From contig JAHBVJ010000024.1 of assembly GCA_019637615.1 (NCBI GenBank), positions 78,241 to 142,240 of the forward strand: a DNA stretch of 64,000 bases, given 5' to 3'. The stretch comes from Anaerolineae bacterium (GTDB taxonomy: Bacteria; Chloroflexota; Anaerolineae; Aggregatilineales; UBA2796). This document shows positions 52,952 to 61,289 of this stretch, piece by piece. The position numbers and the translations under genes were made by a program. Position 1 is the first letter of the stretch. Each line of letters opens with the position of its first letter. The notes under the pieces were generated by a model that was given only the letters and a program-made list of their open reading frames with translations, made no database searches and had not been told where the DNA came from.

Positions 52952-53032
52952 TCAGCCTGCGGTGTTGCTAAGCTCAACACTGTAGGTCAGCCCTCGTTCG
53001 GTGTTTCCAGCACCTAGCGGGGGCGTCTTCAT
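52952..53032 (-). CDS. 26-residue leader peptide candidate
   Basis: ATG at 53032 with GAGGAG nine bases upstream; product begins MKTPPLGAGN and ends SNTAG before TGA. Located directly before a terminator-like hairpin and the integrase gene. Strong ribosome binding site suggests it is translated; whether as a leader peptide or a small functional protein is not known. Confidence 0.4.
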   Translation of the reverse strand: MKTPPLGAGNTERGLTYSVELSNTAG

Positions 53033-53066
53033 ATGAAATTTCTCCTCAGTATAGTTCCAATTCGAA

Positions 53067-53411
53067 TTACGACCAAATTAGTGATCTTTTTCGCAATCGG
53101 TAGGCTTGACCTGCACCTTTACGCATTGCCTTTGGTTGAAACACAAACTGATAGATGGCGCTGGCAAGCTGCGCATATTGGCAAAGTTGCCGAAAGCACA
53201 TCACATCTCTGGCAATCCTCTGTTCATTTTCGGAATAGAGAAAACGGTAATAACGAGCAACGCGGGAGTAGCGTTTCTTTTCTGCCCATTGAACCAAGCG
53301 AAGGAGTTCAACGCGAGTCTGAAAATGACAGTATATACTGTAAAAGCGGCGTAAGGTGTTTATGCTGTCGGATCGACTCAAATGGCGGGTGATTATGCAT
53401 GGAAATGGCAT
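53067..53411 (-). CDS. Small basic protein, unknown
   Basis: 114 residues, helical, rich in Arg and aromatic residues (VELLRLVQWAEKKRYSRVARYYRFLYSENEQRIARDVMCFRQLCQYAQLA). The overlapping plus-strand frame of about the same length is less protein-like. No family recognised. Lies between the integrase leader and another unknown minus-strand gene. Real with moderate confidence only. Confidence 0.4.
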   Translation of the reverse strand: MPFPCIITRHLSRSDSINTLRRFYSIYCHFQTRVELLRLVQWAEKKRYSRVARYYRFLYSENEQRIARDVMCFRQLCQYAQLASAIYQFVFQPKAMRKGAGQAYRLRKRSLIWS

Positions 53412-53476
53412 GTGAGCCAGATCGTAGATCAGGGCGTTTCAAGAGTCAATCAAGGAATCATCTGGCGGATTGGCTT

Positions 53477-53818
53477 CTATCGCCGTCTGGGTAACGAAAC
53501 AACTTTTTTCTTAATCTGACCCCTTGTTATTTTCATTTGGAGTAAAGGGACTGACTCAATCAGCTTTTCACTCATCAAGTATAATGCACTAGATAGTCCA
53601 TCTGCTTCTATATTCAACTCATCGCTATTTACTATTGTGGTATTCACGGTATTTGCAAAAATAAGCAACAAATTGTCTAATAGATGTCTTTCAACAACGG
53701 TAAGTTTTCTAATGTTTTCGGAACCAAAGGAAAAGTTAATTTCGTAACCAGCTTCTTGATCAGTAACCCTAACTATATCAGGATCTTCTTGTGATGATAA
53801 AATTCGTTCATGCGTCAT
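53477..53818 (-). CDS. Hypothetical island protein
   Basis: About 113 residues from the ATG at 53818 with AAGGTGG just before; a longer frame to 53881 is possible. Content: ILSSQEDPDIVRVTDQEAGYEINFSFGSENIRKLTVVERHLLDNLLLIFANTV. Ends in basic RGQIKKKVVSLPRRR. No known family. AT-rich codon use like the STAND gene, which is divergent from it at 53980. Confidence 0.5.
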   Translation of the reverse strand: MTHERILSSQEDPDIVRVTDQEAGYEINFSFGSENIRKLTVVERHLLDNLLLIFANTVNTTIVNSDELNIEADGLSSALYLMSEKLIESVPLLQMKITRGQIKKKVVSLPRRR

Positions 53819-53979
53819 ATTCCACCTTCCCGGGCAGGAACACGCGTGTAGCAATATATCACAATCTGACGTTCTGTTCAATTAACAGTACTGAACTCAT
53901 GAAAATTGCGAGAAGGAAATTGGTAAATGTAGTAGACTTTGAATTCTACGAGCTTAATTGGTAAAGGACGATACTTACT

Positions 53980-56742
53980 TTGGATAAAACTCTTGATGTA
54001 TTCATCAGTTCAAAAATGCTTGAACTTGCAACAGAACGTGACGCATTATTTGATCTATTTGCTTCGCTAAAAAACGAGATTTTCCCTATTAGAGCTTGGA
54101 TATTTGAGAAAAGTTCATATGCTAGTAGTCATAGTTCAAGAGAGATCTATCTAGAAGTCTTACATAACTCAAGACTATATATTGGCCTTTTTTGGAACTT
54201 ATATGGAGAATGGACAGTCGATGAATTTGAGCACGCAAAGAATTGGGGTATTGAGCAACATATTTATGTTAAGAATATAAATCCAGAACATCGAGAAAAG
54301 AAACTCCAAATTTTCCTAGAGTCGGAAACTGAGGTAGCAGGTGGAATTAGCCCTAGTTGGTTTAAGACTACAGAAGAACTCCTCGAAAAAGTTCGAAATT
54401 CGGTTAAGGAATGGGTTCTACGCATCTTTTATGCAACCAGAAATATTTCTGCTGTGCTTCACTCAAAATCAAAGTACATTCCGTATCTCCCAGATATTCT
54501 CATTGGGCGGGAACAGGTTGTTGATCAAGTAGAGCAATTTCTAAAATCGAATTCTCACGTTGTTTTGTATGGATCAATAGGTACAGGCAAAACGGCAATT
54601 GCAGCGACTGTTTCAAGCCGATATTTGACTGCACACAAACGGAAAACGGTTTTGTGGCTTACAACAGGCAATGAAAATGCGGATATTGTGCTTGAGAGCC
54701 TCGCTATCCCTTTTGGTTTACGCGAGAAATTCTCAAGTCTAGCTATGCCAAACAAAGTAGAGGAACTAAGAAAGCGTCTAGAACGAAGTAGTACTGGATT
54801 GATTGTTCTTGATAATGTATGGGATGGTCAAATGCTTTATACAATACAGTCTGCCATTCCAGATAGCATTGCCCTGATAGCTACAGCACGCCACCCTTTC
54901 CCGCTTCAGGAAACCATAGAGGTTAATGAGCTTCAGCCCGATAAAGCATTCGAAATGCTAACACACTTGGTCGGATCTGATATTAAGCTCTGGGATGGTT
55001 CCGAGTCAGATGCTGCTGAAGAACTTTGTCAAAGGTTAGGTTATCTTCCATTTGGTCTTGAAATTGCAGGGAAAAATATGCACGAAAATCGAACTGTCCC
55101 TTCAGAACTTTTGGAACAATATGCAAACAGTCTACATGAAATGCACGCCGACTTTGCGGAGCCGGGGCGCGAAAGTATGTTAGCTCTGTTAATACCAAGT
55201 CTCTCATCTGTTGATGAATTTGCCCGAACAACCTTTATGGCATTTGGTGCATTGTTTCAAGCTAAAGCATCAACGCAGTTATTGGCACTCTACTTAGCAT
55301 CAACAGAAAAGGAAATTAGAAAACATCTGTATACATTGCAACGATACGGGCTAGTAAAACATCTACGCCAAGAAAAAGGTCTTCCTGAGCAATGGTACAT
55401 TCTCGATTTATCCTTCAGCTATGTTAGTGCTCGAACGCTAGATCGCCAACATATTAGTGGGATTGCAGCCTATGTCAAACGTTATCAGCAAACCGGGAGC
55501 GCAGAACTTATTCCTGCATCAGCAAGAGTCGATTTGGAAGGTGCATTAAAAGCAGTAGCATGGGCGACATCAACTAATCATATAAAGGAAGTTGATTATC
55601 TTGAGCAAGCTCTGTATAAATTCATGCTTTGGCAAGGACTGTATACTCAACTCATTGCTTTACTGGGGTACGTTGCAAAAACTGCTGAGAAAAGTAAAAA
55701 TCGCCAGCGACAGGCACAGGTATGGAGTAAACTTGGTAATGTATTGATGAAATTGGGGAAACTTGACGATGCAGTCAGGAACTGTGAATTAGCAATAACT
55801 GTCGCGACTGAAATTGGAGATCTCTATTTGAAAGCAAATAACCTTATCACACTCGCTCATGTATATATCATCAAATCAGATTATCCTAAATCGATGACTG
55901 CTTGCATGGAGGCAAGGAAAATCGCAACCAAAATTAAAGATCCTGAAACAAAGGTTTTTGCTTTGAGTGCATACGGAACAACGCATTCTCATCTGGGAAA
56001 TCTTAAGAAGGCATTATATTATCAAAAACAATGCCTCACTATATCTAAGAATAATCATTTGCCATTAAATCAGGCGAATAGCTTAAATGACATTGGGAAA
56101 CTTTATTCTCATCAAAACAAAAAGCGAATAGCACTATCGTATTTTGAAAAAGCTCTAGCTCTCTACACTTCCATAGGTGCATTTGATCGTCGTGTGGGAG
56201 TCATTCACAATCTAGGTATGACCTACACTTATGAGAACGAGTCTCAAAAGGGACTCGACTATTTACAGGAAGCACTCACAATTTATAGAGAAAGGAGCGA
56301 TCAAGATTTGATTTGCAGTGCTCTTGGGGATTTGGGGAATGCCTACTATTTCATGAAAAACTACCAAGAAGCAATACGTTATCTAAAAGAGGGACTAACT
56401 ATCGCTGAGAATCTAGGGATGAGACGCCTAGAGGCCAACCTTCTGAATACACTAGGGGCGAGCTATCATGAACTAGGAGACACTAAGTTAGGTGCTGAAA
56501 AAGTCAACAAGGCAATTTCTATTTCGAGGGAAATTGGGGATGAAGCTAGAGAGGCGATGCAATTATATACTTTGGGGGATTTATACTTTGAATCGAACCA
56601 ATTCTCAAAAAGCCTTCAACCTTATCAAGCTTCCTACGAAATATATGTCAAACTACAGGCAATGAAAGGTATCAAGGATACAGAAAAACAAATTGAACGA
56701 GCAAAATCCAAGATTCCTATCAAAAAAAGAGGAGCGAAGTAA
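53980..56742 (+). CDS. STAND NTPase: DUF4062 - NB-ARC - TPR
   Basis: 920 residues. Start is TTG at 53980 with AAAGGA about 11 bases upstream. Residues 1-150: DUF4062-like (LDVFISSKMLELATERDALFDLFASLKNEIFPIRAW, LHNSRLYIGLFWNLYGEW). NB-ARC: Walker A GSIGTGKTA near 199-206, Walker B GLIVLDNVWD near 275-281, and ALIATARHPF. Winged-helix region to about 470, then seven or eight TPRs (about 575-905; AQVWSKLGNVLMKLGKLDDAVRNCELA is typical). Such STAND proteins act as threat sensors, with the TPRs detecting a ligand and the N-terminal domain as effector. No neighbour on its strand. AT-rich, clearly foreign codon use. Confidence 0.85.
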   Translation: MDKTLDVFISSKMLELATERDALFDLFASLKNEIFPIRAWIFEKSSYASSHSSREIYLEVLHNSRLYIGLFWNLYGEWTVDEFEHAKNWGIEQHIYVKNINPEHREKKLQIFLESETEVAGGISPSWFKTTEELLEKVRNSVKEWVLRIFYATRNISAVLHSKSKYIPYLPDILIGREQVVDQVEQFLKSNSHVVLYGSIGTGKTAIAATVSSRYLTAHKRKTVLWLTTGNENADIVLESLAIPFGLREKFSSLAMPNKVEELRKRLERSSTGLIVLDNVWDGQMLYTIQSAIPDSIALIATARHPFPLQETIEVNELQPDKAFEMLTHLVGSDIKLWDGSESDAAEELCQRLGYLPFGLEIAGKNMHENRTVPSELLEQYANSLHEMHADFAEPGRESMLALLIPSLSSVDEFARTTFMAFGALFQAKASTQLLALYLASTEKEIRKHLYTLQRYGLVKHLRQEKGLPEQWYILDLSFSYVSARTLDRQHISGIAAYVKRYQQTGSAELIPASARVDLEGALKAVAWATSTNHIKEVDYLEQALYKFMLWQGLYTQLIALLGYVAKTAEKSKNRQRQAQVWSKLGNVLMKLGKLDDAVRNCELAITVATEIGDLYLKANNLITLAHVYIIKSDYPKSMTACMEARKIATKIKDPETKVFALSAYGTTHSHLGNLKKALYYQKQCLTISKNNHLPLNQANSLNDIGKLYSHQNKKRIALSYFEKALALYTSIGAFDRRVGVIHNLGMTYTYENESQKGLDYLQEALTIYRERSDQDLICSALGDLGNAYYFMKNYQEAIRYLKEGLTIAENLGMRRLEANLLNTLGASYHELGDTKLGAEKVNKAISISREIGDEAREAMQLYTLGDLYFESNQFSKSLQPYQASYEIYVKLQAMKGIKDTEKQIERAKSKIPIKKRGAK

Positions 56743-56941
56743 ATTGATCGTAATTTTACTTCACCCACAAATAGAGATATTAATAGAAACGTGATTCGCA
56801 TCTAATATCACAATTTTCTCATCTCACTTCGGTATAGATGAATCGAGATTGTACTAACATTGCAAATGCTGCCGGATCGACTTGCGTTTGAAATTTCATA
56901 TATCCATGAAATCTATCCGACTTGAAAGAACCTCAATACTA

Positions 56942-57427
56942 TTACGGCAGTTCATTTATGGTTTTGGTGATAGTATTGACATGGACAATTCGTTTTTGCT
57001 TAACTAAGGCATATTGGACAATATCACCTGTTCCCCCTAATCCTCGGGCTTTTTCTCCATTCCAAATTGCAATAATTTGATCTGATTTATCAACAAGTAA
57101 TTTTCCTGCATCATAAAAAGCTTGTTCAGATGCAACATCATGATCCAAAACATAAATTTGCACTGCTTTTGACTTCAGCACCTGAAAATTAGAGCGAGTT
57201 TCCTCATCTTCAAAAGTTGTTGCATAGTCTTTGCTTGCGATTACGGCAATATAAGGGATAGCGTGTTTTAAAAGGGTAGTGGCATATAGTTGATCTGCCC
57301 CTCGTGCTAGGCAACTCACGCCTAAATCTATAGACCCTGACGAGACTATAGCATCCAAGGTTTTGCTTACCCATGCAACAACTTCGGTAGTGCCAATATC
57401 TTGATGACCAGTTATTCCAACAATCAT
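56942..57427 (-). CDS. SLOG-superfamily-like Rossmann protein
   Basis: 161 residues from ATG at 57427, overlapping the caspase stop (ATGA), so coupled to it. MIVGITGHQDIGTTEVVAWVSKTLDAI, LGVSCLARGADQLYATTLLKHAIPYIAVIAS, and GKLLVDKSDQIIAIWNGEKARGLGGTGDIVQYAL fit the SLOG fold (GxTGH and the GARGAD-like loop), used to bind NAD/ADP-ribose-type nucleotides in conflict systems. In Thoeris ThsA, a SLOG domain senses a cyclic ADP-ribose-type signal; here it is a free protein. Third gene of the TIR-caspase-SLOG operon. Confidence 0.75.
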   Translation of the reverse strand: MIVGITGHQDIGTTEVVAWVSKTLDAIVSSGSIDLGVSCLARGADQLYATTLLKHAIPYIAVIASKDYATTFEDEETRSNFQVLKSKAVQIYVLDHDVASEQAFYDAGKLLVDKSDQIIAIWNGEKARGLGGTGDIVQYALVKQKRIVHVNTITKTINELP

Positions 57428-58383
57428 AGCGTCTCGCTCTTCACCATGTTCCAGTAAAATTGGCCTAGTGGAGTAAGTCTGCAATTCTTACTTCTCATTG
57501 CAGCAAAGTAAAGATGCTCCTCACCGATAGGTTCTAATAAACGGGCCGCTCTATACTTCTGAAAATGTCCGAATATTTTTTCGTGTGCCTCATTTTTAGG
57601 ATAGTCATCAGGTTTGTCAGGTTCATAGCTTGGATCAAGAGGATAGATATAAGTTGCTGATGTGAAATAGGTTGTGATCAAACGTAAAATTGGCAAATCT
57701 ACCTGTGGTTTACACATCCTAATTTCAGTGAGTGTCGAAACGTTTGCCTTAAATCGAGGACGTTGATCCCACGCTCCTAGAATCTGATCGCAATAGCTAT
57801 ACATACTTGCAACATTTACCTCTCCTCGAACATCAGAGGCTCCACCGTCTAGTGCTGCACAGATTAAGTTCGTGAAAACTCCTTGATCTTTCGTTTCTGC
57901 AGCTAGCTCTGTGGGACCACTAGCAGTTAGGATGGCAACACCCTCGCGTAAGGTAGCATCACTTGTCGATAGAATCGGGACATTTCCAAATGTGCCACTG
58001 TAACAGCAATCAAGAATGATCACGACTTCACGGACGGGTGCATTATTAGCGAGAATGAGTATATCTGTCATCGAAACACCCTCGTCATATTTTGACGCAT
58101 CAGGTGTTACCAGATAGCCACCGAGTGAATTAACATGGATACCGTGTCCTGAGAAATAGAAAAGCGCCATATCAGCGGGTTGCTCGAGTAATTTGGCTAT
58201 GGCTGCTTTGAGCGTTGTTTTTGATATGCTCTCTGAAGAAGACAAGATTTTCTTACATGAAAAGTTTGGACTTCCGTCTTCATGCTTTTCAAGTAGCATT
58301 GAGATTTTTGTCGCATCAGATACACAACCAGATAAAGGTGCAAGAGGATAGTCATTGATACCTACGACAAGTGCTCGACGCAT
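57424..58383 (-). CDS. Caspase-like (peptidase C14) protease
   Basis: 319 residues. RRALVVGINDYPLAPLSGCVSDATKISMLLE is the usual caspase-domain N-terminus. Catalytic His80 in FYFSGHG and Cys in VIILDCCYSG (Cys127, or 126). The domain ends near residue 230. The last 90 residues (PNDYPKNEAHEKI-like segment, EEHLYFAAMRSKNCRLTPLGQFYWNMV) form a separate module that also occurs on other bacterial caspase-like effectors. Located between the TIR-like and SLOG genes; the operon suggests a signal-activated toxic protease. 33 bp after the TIR-like gene. Confidence 0.88.
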   Translation of the reverse strand: MRRALVVGINDYPLAPLSGCVSDATKISMLLEKHEDGSPNFSCKKILSSSESISKTTLKAAIAKLLEQPADMALFYFSGHGIHVNSLGGYLVTPDASKYDEGVSMTDILILANNAPVREVVIILDCCYSGTFGNVPILSTSDATLREGVAILTASGPTELAAETKDQGVFTNLICAALDGGASDVRGEVNVASMYSYCDQILGAWDQRPRFKANVSTLTEIRMCKPQVDLPILRLITTYFTSATYIYPLDPSYEPDKPDDYPKNEAHEKIFGHFQKYRAARLLEPIGEEHLYFAAMRSKNCRLTPLGQFYWNMVKSETL

Positions 58384-58416
58384 ATTCCGTTACCTCGCTA
58401 TAGAGATCAGCTTAAA

Positions 58417-58827
58417 CTATCTGTTTTTACCTTCATTCATCATTTGAGCAACTGCTTTGCTAATACCATCCCAAGTCCAACCAATTACACGATTTCGAGC
58501 AAGACCGTTTGGAAGGTTGCTTAATGAGTTAGCACCACTGATATATACTCCAAACATTGGTACATTATTGCGCACTGCCATCTCAATTTCTTTTGAAACC
58601 CCCGTTGCAGAAGCCATGTACTTTCCGACAAGGACAATGACCATATTACTGCGTTTCATCTTGTCTTCGACAATTGCTTCCCATCTACTCTGTGCCATAG
58701 CCTCCTTTGCAGACCAATCTTGGATCGTAAATGGGGTACTTGAGTTTTTACTTTGACCTGCGAATAACACCTTTTGATCCTCATCATGATCAAAATCAAA
58801 ACTTATGAAAGCACGGGGTTCTGACAT
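58417..58827 (-). CDS. TIR-like protein (DUF1863/ThsB-type)
   Basis: 136 residues from ATG at 58827 behind AAAGGA; a longer frame to 58857 is not needed. PRAFISFDFDHDEDQKVLFAGQS, FTIQDWSAKEAM, NMVIVLVGKYMASATGVSKEIEMAVRNNVPMFGVYI are the DUF1863 pattern of Thoeris ThsB; the conserved Glu (Glu80 in SKEIEMA) is the likely catalytic residue for NAD turnover. First gene of the TIR-caspase-SLOG operon, and the likely signal maker if it works like Thoeris. Confidence 0.85.
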   Translation of the reverse strand: MSEPRAFISFDFDHDEDQKVLFAGQSKNSSTPFTIQDWSAKEAMAQSRWEAIVEDKMKRSNMVIVLVGKYMASATGVSKEIEMAVRNNVPMFGVYISGANSLSNLPNGLARNRVIGWTWDGISKAVAQMMNEGKNR

Positions 58828-58962
58828 GATCTTGTTCCTTTCAAAACATAAGATCATATGAATTACATGGATTCATTATAACGAACAATCTACTCTGGGG
58901 CTAATATCAATGCGCCGTTTGAGTTTATGCTATTTCAGCCACTTCAGCGTATCTCATAAAGG

Positions 58963-59571
58963 CTAAGCCAAGGTAAGATAACCACAACTGGTAAACCAAC
59001 CGAGCGTATCTTCCCAAGTAACTGTCGTGAGAGCATGAGCAATGGCAGCGATAAGTGCCTCAAGTGTGCGGGCTTTGGCACGCCGTAGAGCTTGCTTGAG
59101 TTTGGAAAAGGCGTGTTCAATGGGCGACAAATCGGGCGAATAGGCAGGTAGAAATAAGAGACGCGCGCCTTTAGCCTCGACTAAGCAACGTACTTTATCG
59201 GATTTGTGAGCAGCCAGATTATCGAGAATGACCACATCGTCGGGTGTCAAGATAGGCACCAGCACTTGCTCGATGTATGTTTCAAAGATGAGCGTGGTTG
59301 TTGCAGCGTCGATAACCAGTGGTGCTTGCATACCGCCCAAGCGTAAAGCCGCGAGTAAAGTCACCTTGTTGCCATAGTTGCGCTGGGTTTTGGCATATGC
59401 TCGTTGACCACGTGGCGCACGGGCATAGATAGGCGTCATGCCTAGATGTGTGCTACTTTCGTCAACGATGACGAGTTTCTCGACGGGCAAGGTACGGGCT
59501 AAATCACGAAACAGCACCCGCTCGACTTCATCGCGTTCTAGCGCTCCGAAGGTCTTTTTTTGCGCGTCCAC
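58963..59571 (-). CDS. IS630 transposase, DDE catalytic part (ORF B)
   Basis: 202 residues. Catalytic acids: VDESSTHLG, VVILDNLAAHKS and LPAYSPDLSPIEHAFSKLK, the DDE set of IS630. Probably made as a -1/+1 frameshift fusion with ORF A; the slippery A7 lies in the 34-bp overlap. The start used here is nominal. Confidence 0.85.
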   Translation of the reverse strand: MDAQKKTFGALERDEVERVLFRDLARTLPVEKLVIVDESSTHLGMTPIYARAPRGQRAYAKTQRNYGNKVTLLAALRLGGMQAPLVIDAATTTLIFETYIEQVLVPILTPDDVVILDNLAAHKSDKVRCLVEAKGARLLFLPAYSPDLSPIEHAFSKLKQALRRAKARTLEALIAAIAHALTTVTWEDTLGWFTSCGYLTLA

Positions 59572-59897
59572 CCCAACGCTTGCAGTGCTCGTCCCATCGT
59601 GCTGCGGCTAACTGTGAAGGCTTGGCTGTGATTCCACAACCGTGTATGCTCATCTACGGTAGCGTCATCATGCTCGCTGACTTGCGTTACCAGTAGCTTG
59701 AGTTGCTCAGCATTGAATTGTTTACTGATATGTTTTTGTTCGGTAGCGCGCACATGACCTAAGCGCTTATACCGCGTGATATAGCGTTTAACCGTACTGA
59801 ACCCAATGTTGTATTCTGTTGCAATCCACGCCGGTTTGTGCCCACTTTGCCAACTACCAACGATACGTTCCCGTAAATCTTGTGAATACCCTGCCAT
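59538..59897 (-). CDS. IS630 transposase, DNA-binding part (ORF A)
   Basis: 119 residues with two helix-turn-helix segments: DLRERIVGSWQSGHKPAWIATEYNIGFSTVKRYITRYKRLG and a second at HTRLWNHSQAFTVSRSTMGRALQALGWTRKKRPSER. Binds the IS ends. Overlaps ORF B at its 3' end. Confidence 0.85.
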   Translation of the reverse strand: MAGYSQDLRERIVGSWQSGHKPAWIATEYNIGFSTVKRYITRYKRLGHVRATEQKHISKQFNAEQLKLLVTQVSEHDDATVDEHTRLWNHSQAFTVSRSTMGRALQALGWTRKKRPSER

Positions 59898-59930
59898 ATT
59901 CCTAATCCTGAGCTTTTCCTTTATTCTAGC

Positions 59931-60167
59931 TCAATCTGCTTGAGATATGCTGTTGCTGCGCTCAGCCTCTGTTATTTTATATCGTTTGACGATAAAAACT
60001 AAGGTTGAACCGTTGATGAGCCGCACCTCAATGTCAAATCGGTAGGTATCCAACCTGCTTTTGCCAACGCCTTTGGGGCTGCCCAGTATTTTCCCGTCAT
60101 GTTTTCTGACGACTAAGGCTGCTTTAATACGCTGACTGATGACGTCACGTTCAGTCTTCGACGCCAT
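59931..60167 (-). pseudogene. Serine resolvase remnant
   Basis: 78 residues: TERDVISQRIKAALVVRKHDGKILGSPKGVGKSRLD is the junction between resolvase catalytic and DNA-binding parts, and FIVKRYKITEAERS looks like the remains of the recognition helix. The N-terminal catalytic part is absent (stop in frame just upstream), and the last codons are from the insertion sequence. Confidence 0.7.
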
Positions 60168-60355
60168 TGCAACGATCTATAACTGGATAGAGCTATCTAG
60201 TCGCGAGTTCCCCTTGATTGCGCCCCTCTATGAGGCGTTCATACACTCCGGCATGGAGCACTCTAGACAGGAAAGCTCGCTGACCACAAGGTTGCCGCTA
60301 CATTGAGCAGATTCAAGAATGAAACCTATAACTGCCGAAACTCTCCCATTTGATG

Positions 60356-60928
60356 CTACTGAGACGTTGCAACAAAGGCCATCACAATCAGACCAACAAT
60401 AATTATGCCAAATGAGCGAATTGCACGAAGTAAATGACGCGATTTAGCTTCATTATTCAGCATCGCTATCTGAATTGCGCCAGATAGACTATTGTAATCA
60501 GATGGCACATTGGTCATTTCGTCTTTTCCAATAAAGTCCACTATAAGTTTGTGTAGATACTCGTCATCATCGGGCGCGATGTACTTCTGCATCAATTCAG
60601 TGTATTTCATTTGTCCTGTTGCTCCGCCCGGAACAAACCTCCAGTTCATGGGCCTTATGACAGCCAATACATCACGGAAAAGTTGTAAGTAAAACAGGAG
60701 TACAATAAGAAGCACACCTGTAAATGGTGACATCAAAACAAGCTTTACTTGAGCAATTTGAAAGACGGCTCCAATACCGAATGATGCACTTGCTACGTTG
60801 AGAATATCCCAGGCTTTCTTATCCAAAATATCTGCATTGCCATGCTGTTGATCGAGTATTTTGGAAAGCATTTGTACTAGTTCGCGTTTTCGCTCAGCTT
60901 TGTTAGAATATGCGTTTAGTGTATCCAT
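60356..60928 (-). CDS. Small multi-TM protein, possible membrane effector
   Basis: 190 residues: helix (5-35), a TM hairpin (about 45-88: AWDILNVASASFGIGAVFQI and FTGVLLIVLLFYLQLFRD), a cytoplasmic helical stretch with ELMQKYIAPDDDEYLHKLIVDF, and a last TM (170-188). This resembles effector proteins of nucleotide-signalling defence systems (Pycsar/SLATT-type) without being a clear member. No ribosome binding site seen at the ATG; divergent from a Pro-rich small gene. Function unknown. Confidence 0.6.
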   Translation of the reverse strand: MDTLNAYSNKAERKRELVQMLSKILDQQHGNADILDKKAWDILNVASASFGIGAVFQIAQVKLVLMSPFTGVLLIVLLFYLQLFRDVLAVIRPMNWRFVPGGATGQMKYTELMQKYIAPDDDEYLHKLIVDFIGKDEMTNVPSDYNSLSGAIQIAMLNNEAKSRHLLRAIRSFGIIIVGLIVMAFVATSQ

Positions 60929-60948
60929 ATATGAAGGAGTACCTTAAT

Positions 60949-61119
60949 ATGCCTAACGACAAACCATCACCGACTCCGGCTGAAAACCCATTGCCGGAAC
61001 CTGCAAGACCTGTTGCACCGCCACCACCTCCACCGCCGCCTGCTGATCCTCCGGGATACTATACAGCAAAGAAGAGTTACGACGATATGCCATCAAAACC
61101 ACCAACTGAAAAGAAATAA
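60949..61119 (+). CDS. Small proline-rich protein
   Basis: 56 residues, start ATG at 60949 with AAGGAG nine bases before (an upstream in-frame start exists). MPNDKPSPTPAENPLPEPAR, a run of eight prolines, then GYYTAKKSYDDMPSKPP. No known domain. Divergent from the TM protein with shared promoter space. A perfect 9-bp hairpin follows (61132-61156). Confidence 0.45.
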   Translation: MPNDKPSPTPAENPLPEPARPVAPPPPPPPPADPPGYYTAKKSYDDMPSKPPTEKK

Positions 61120-61131
61120 GCGATAACGTTC

Positions 61132-61156
61132 CTCCTAGCTTCTGGTTAGCTAGGAG
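61132..61156 (+). terminator. Hairpin after the proline-rich gene
   Basis: CTCCTAGCT (61132-61140) with AGCTAGGAG (61148-61156), loop TCTGGTT. No T-run follows. Confidence 0.45.
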
Positions 61157-61289
61157 CGGGATTACGCATCTCAATTTACCTTTCTTTAGTACCGTAGAGA
61201 TAGTTTATTGTTACTTAGACGCAAGTTGAACGTTGCGGCTCCTCGCACAAGAAACTTTGTCAGCTATTTCATCGATTTGAGATTCGTAT

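Larger units (their letters stand above)
52699..53066. other. Leader region of the recombinase with small ORF and hairpin
   Basis: About 368 bp on the minus strand: a 26-codon ORF with a strong ribosome binding site (52952-53032), a perfect 11-bp hairpin with T-rich tail (52880-52920) and a possible alternative start of the recombinase at 52842. See separate entries. Confidence 0.5.
58945..59952 (-). mobile_element. IS630-family insertion sequence
   Basis: About 1 kb. Imperfect terminal inverted repeats CAGCGTATCTCA (58945-58956) and, on the other strand, CAGCATATCTCA (59941-59952), matching 11 of 12. Two overlapping transposase frames with a run of seven A (59555-59561 on the minus strand) in the overlap, as usual for programmed frameshifting in IS630. 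It has inserted into the 3' part of a resolvase remnant. Exact ends and the TA duplication were not settled. Confidence 0.75.

Noticed and set aside
52699..52980. Longer N-terminal starts for the serine recombinase
   Set aside because: They run through the terminator-like hairpin and have no resolvase similarity; the ATG at 52698 begins the resolvase fold.
53033..53392. Plus-strand frame opposite the small basic protein at 53067-53411
   Set aside because: Less protein-like composition, no ribosome binding site; the minus frame is favoured, though neither is certain.
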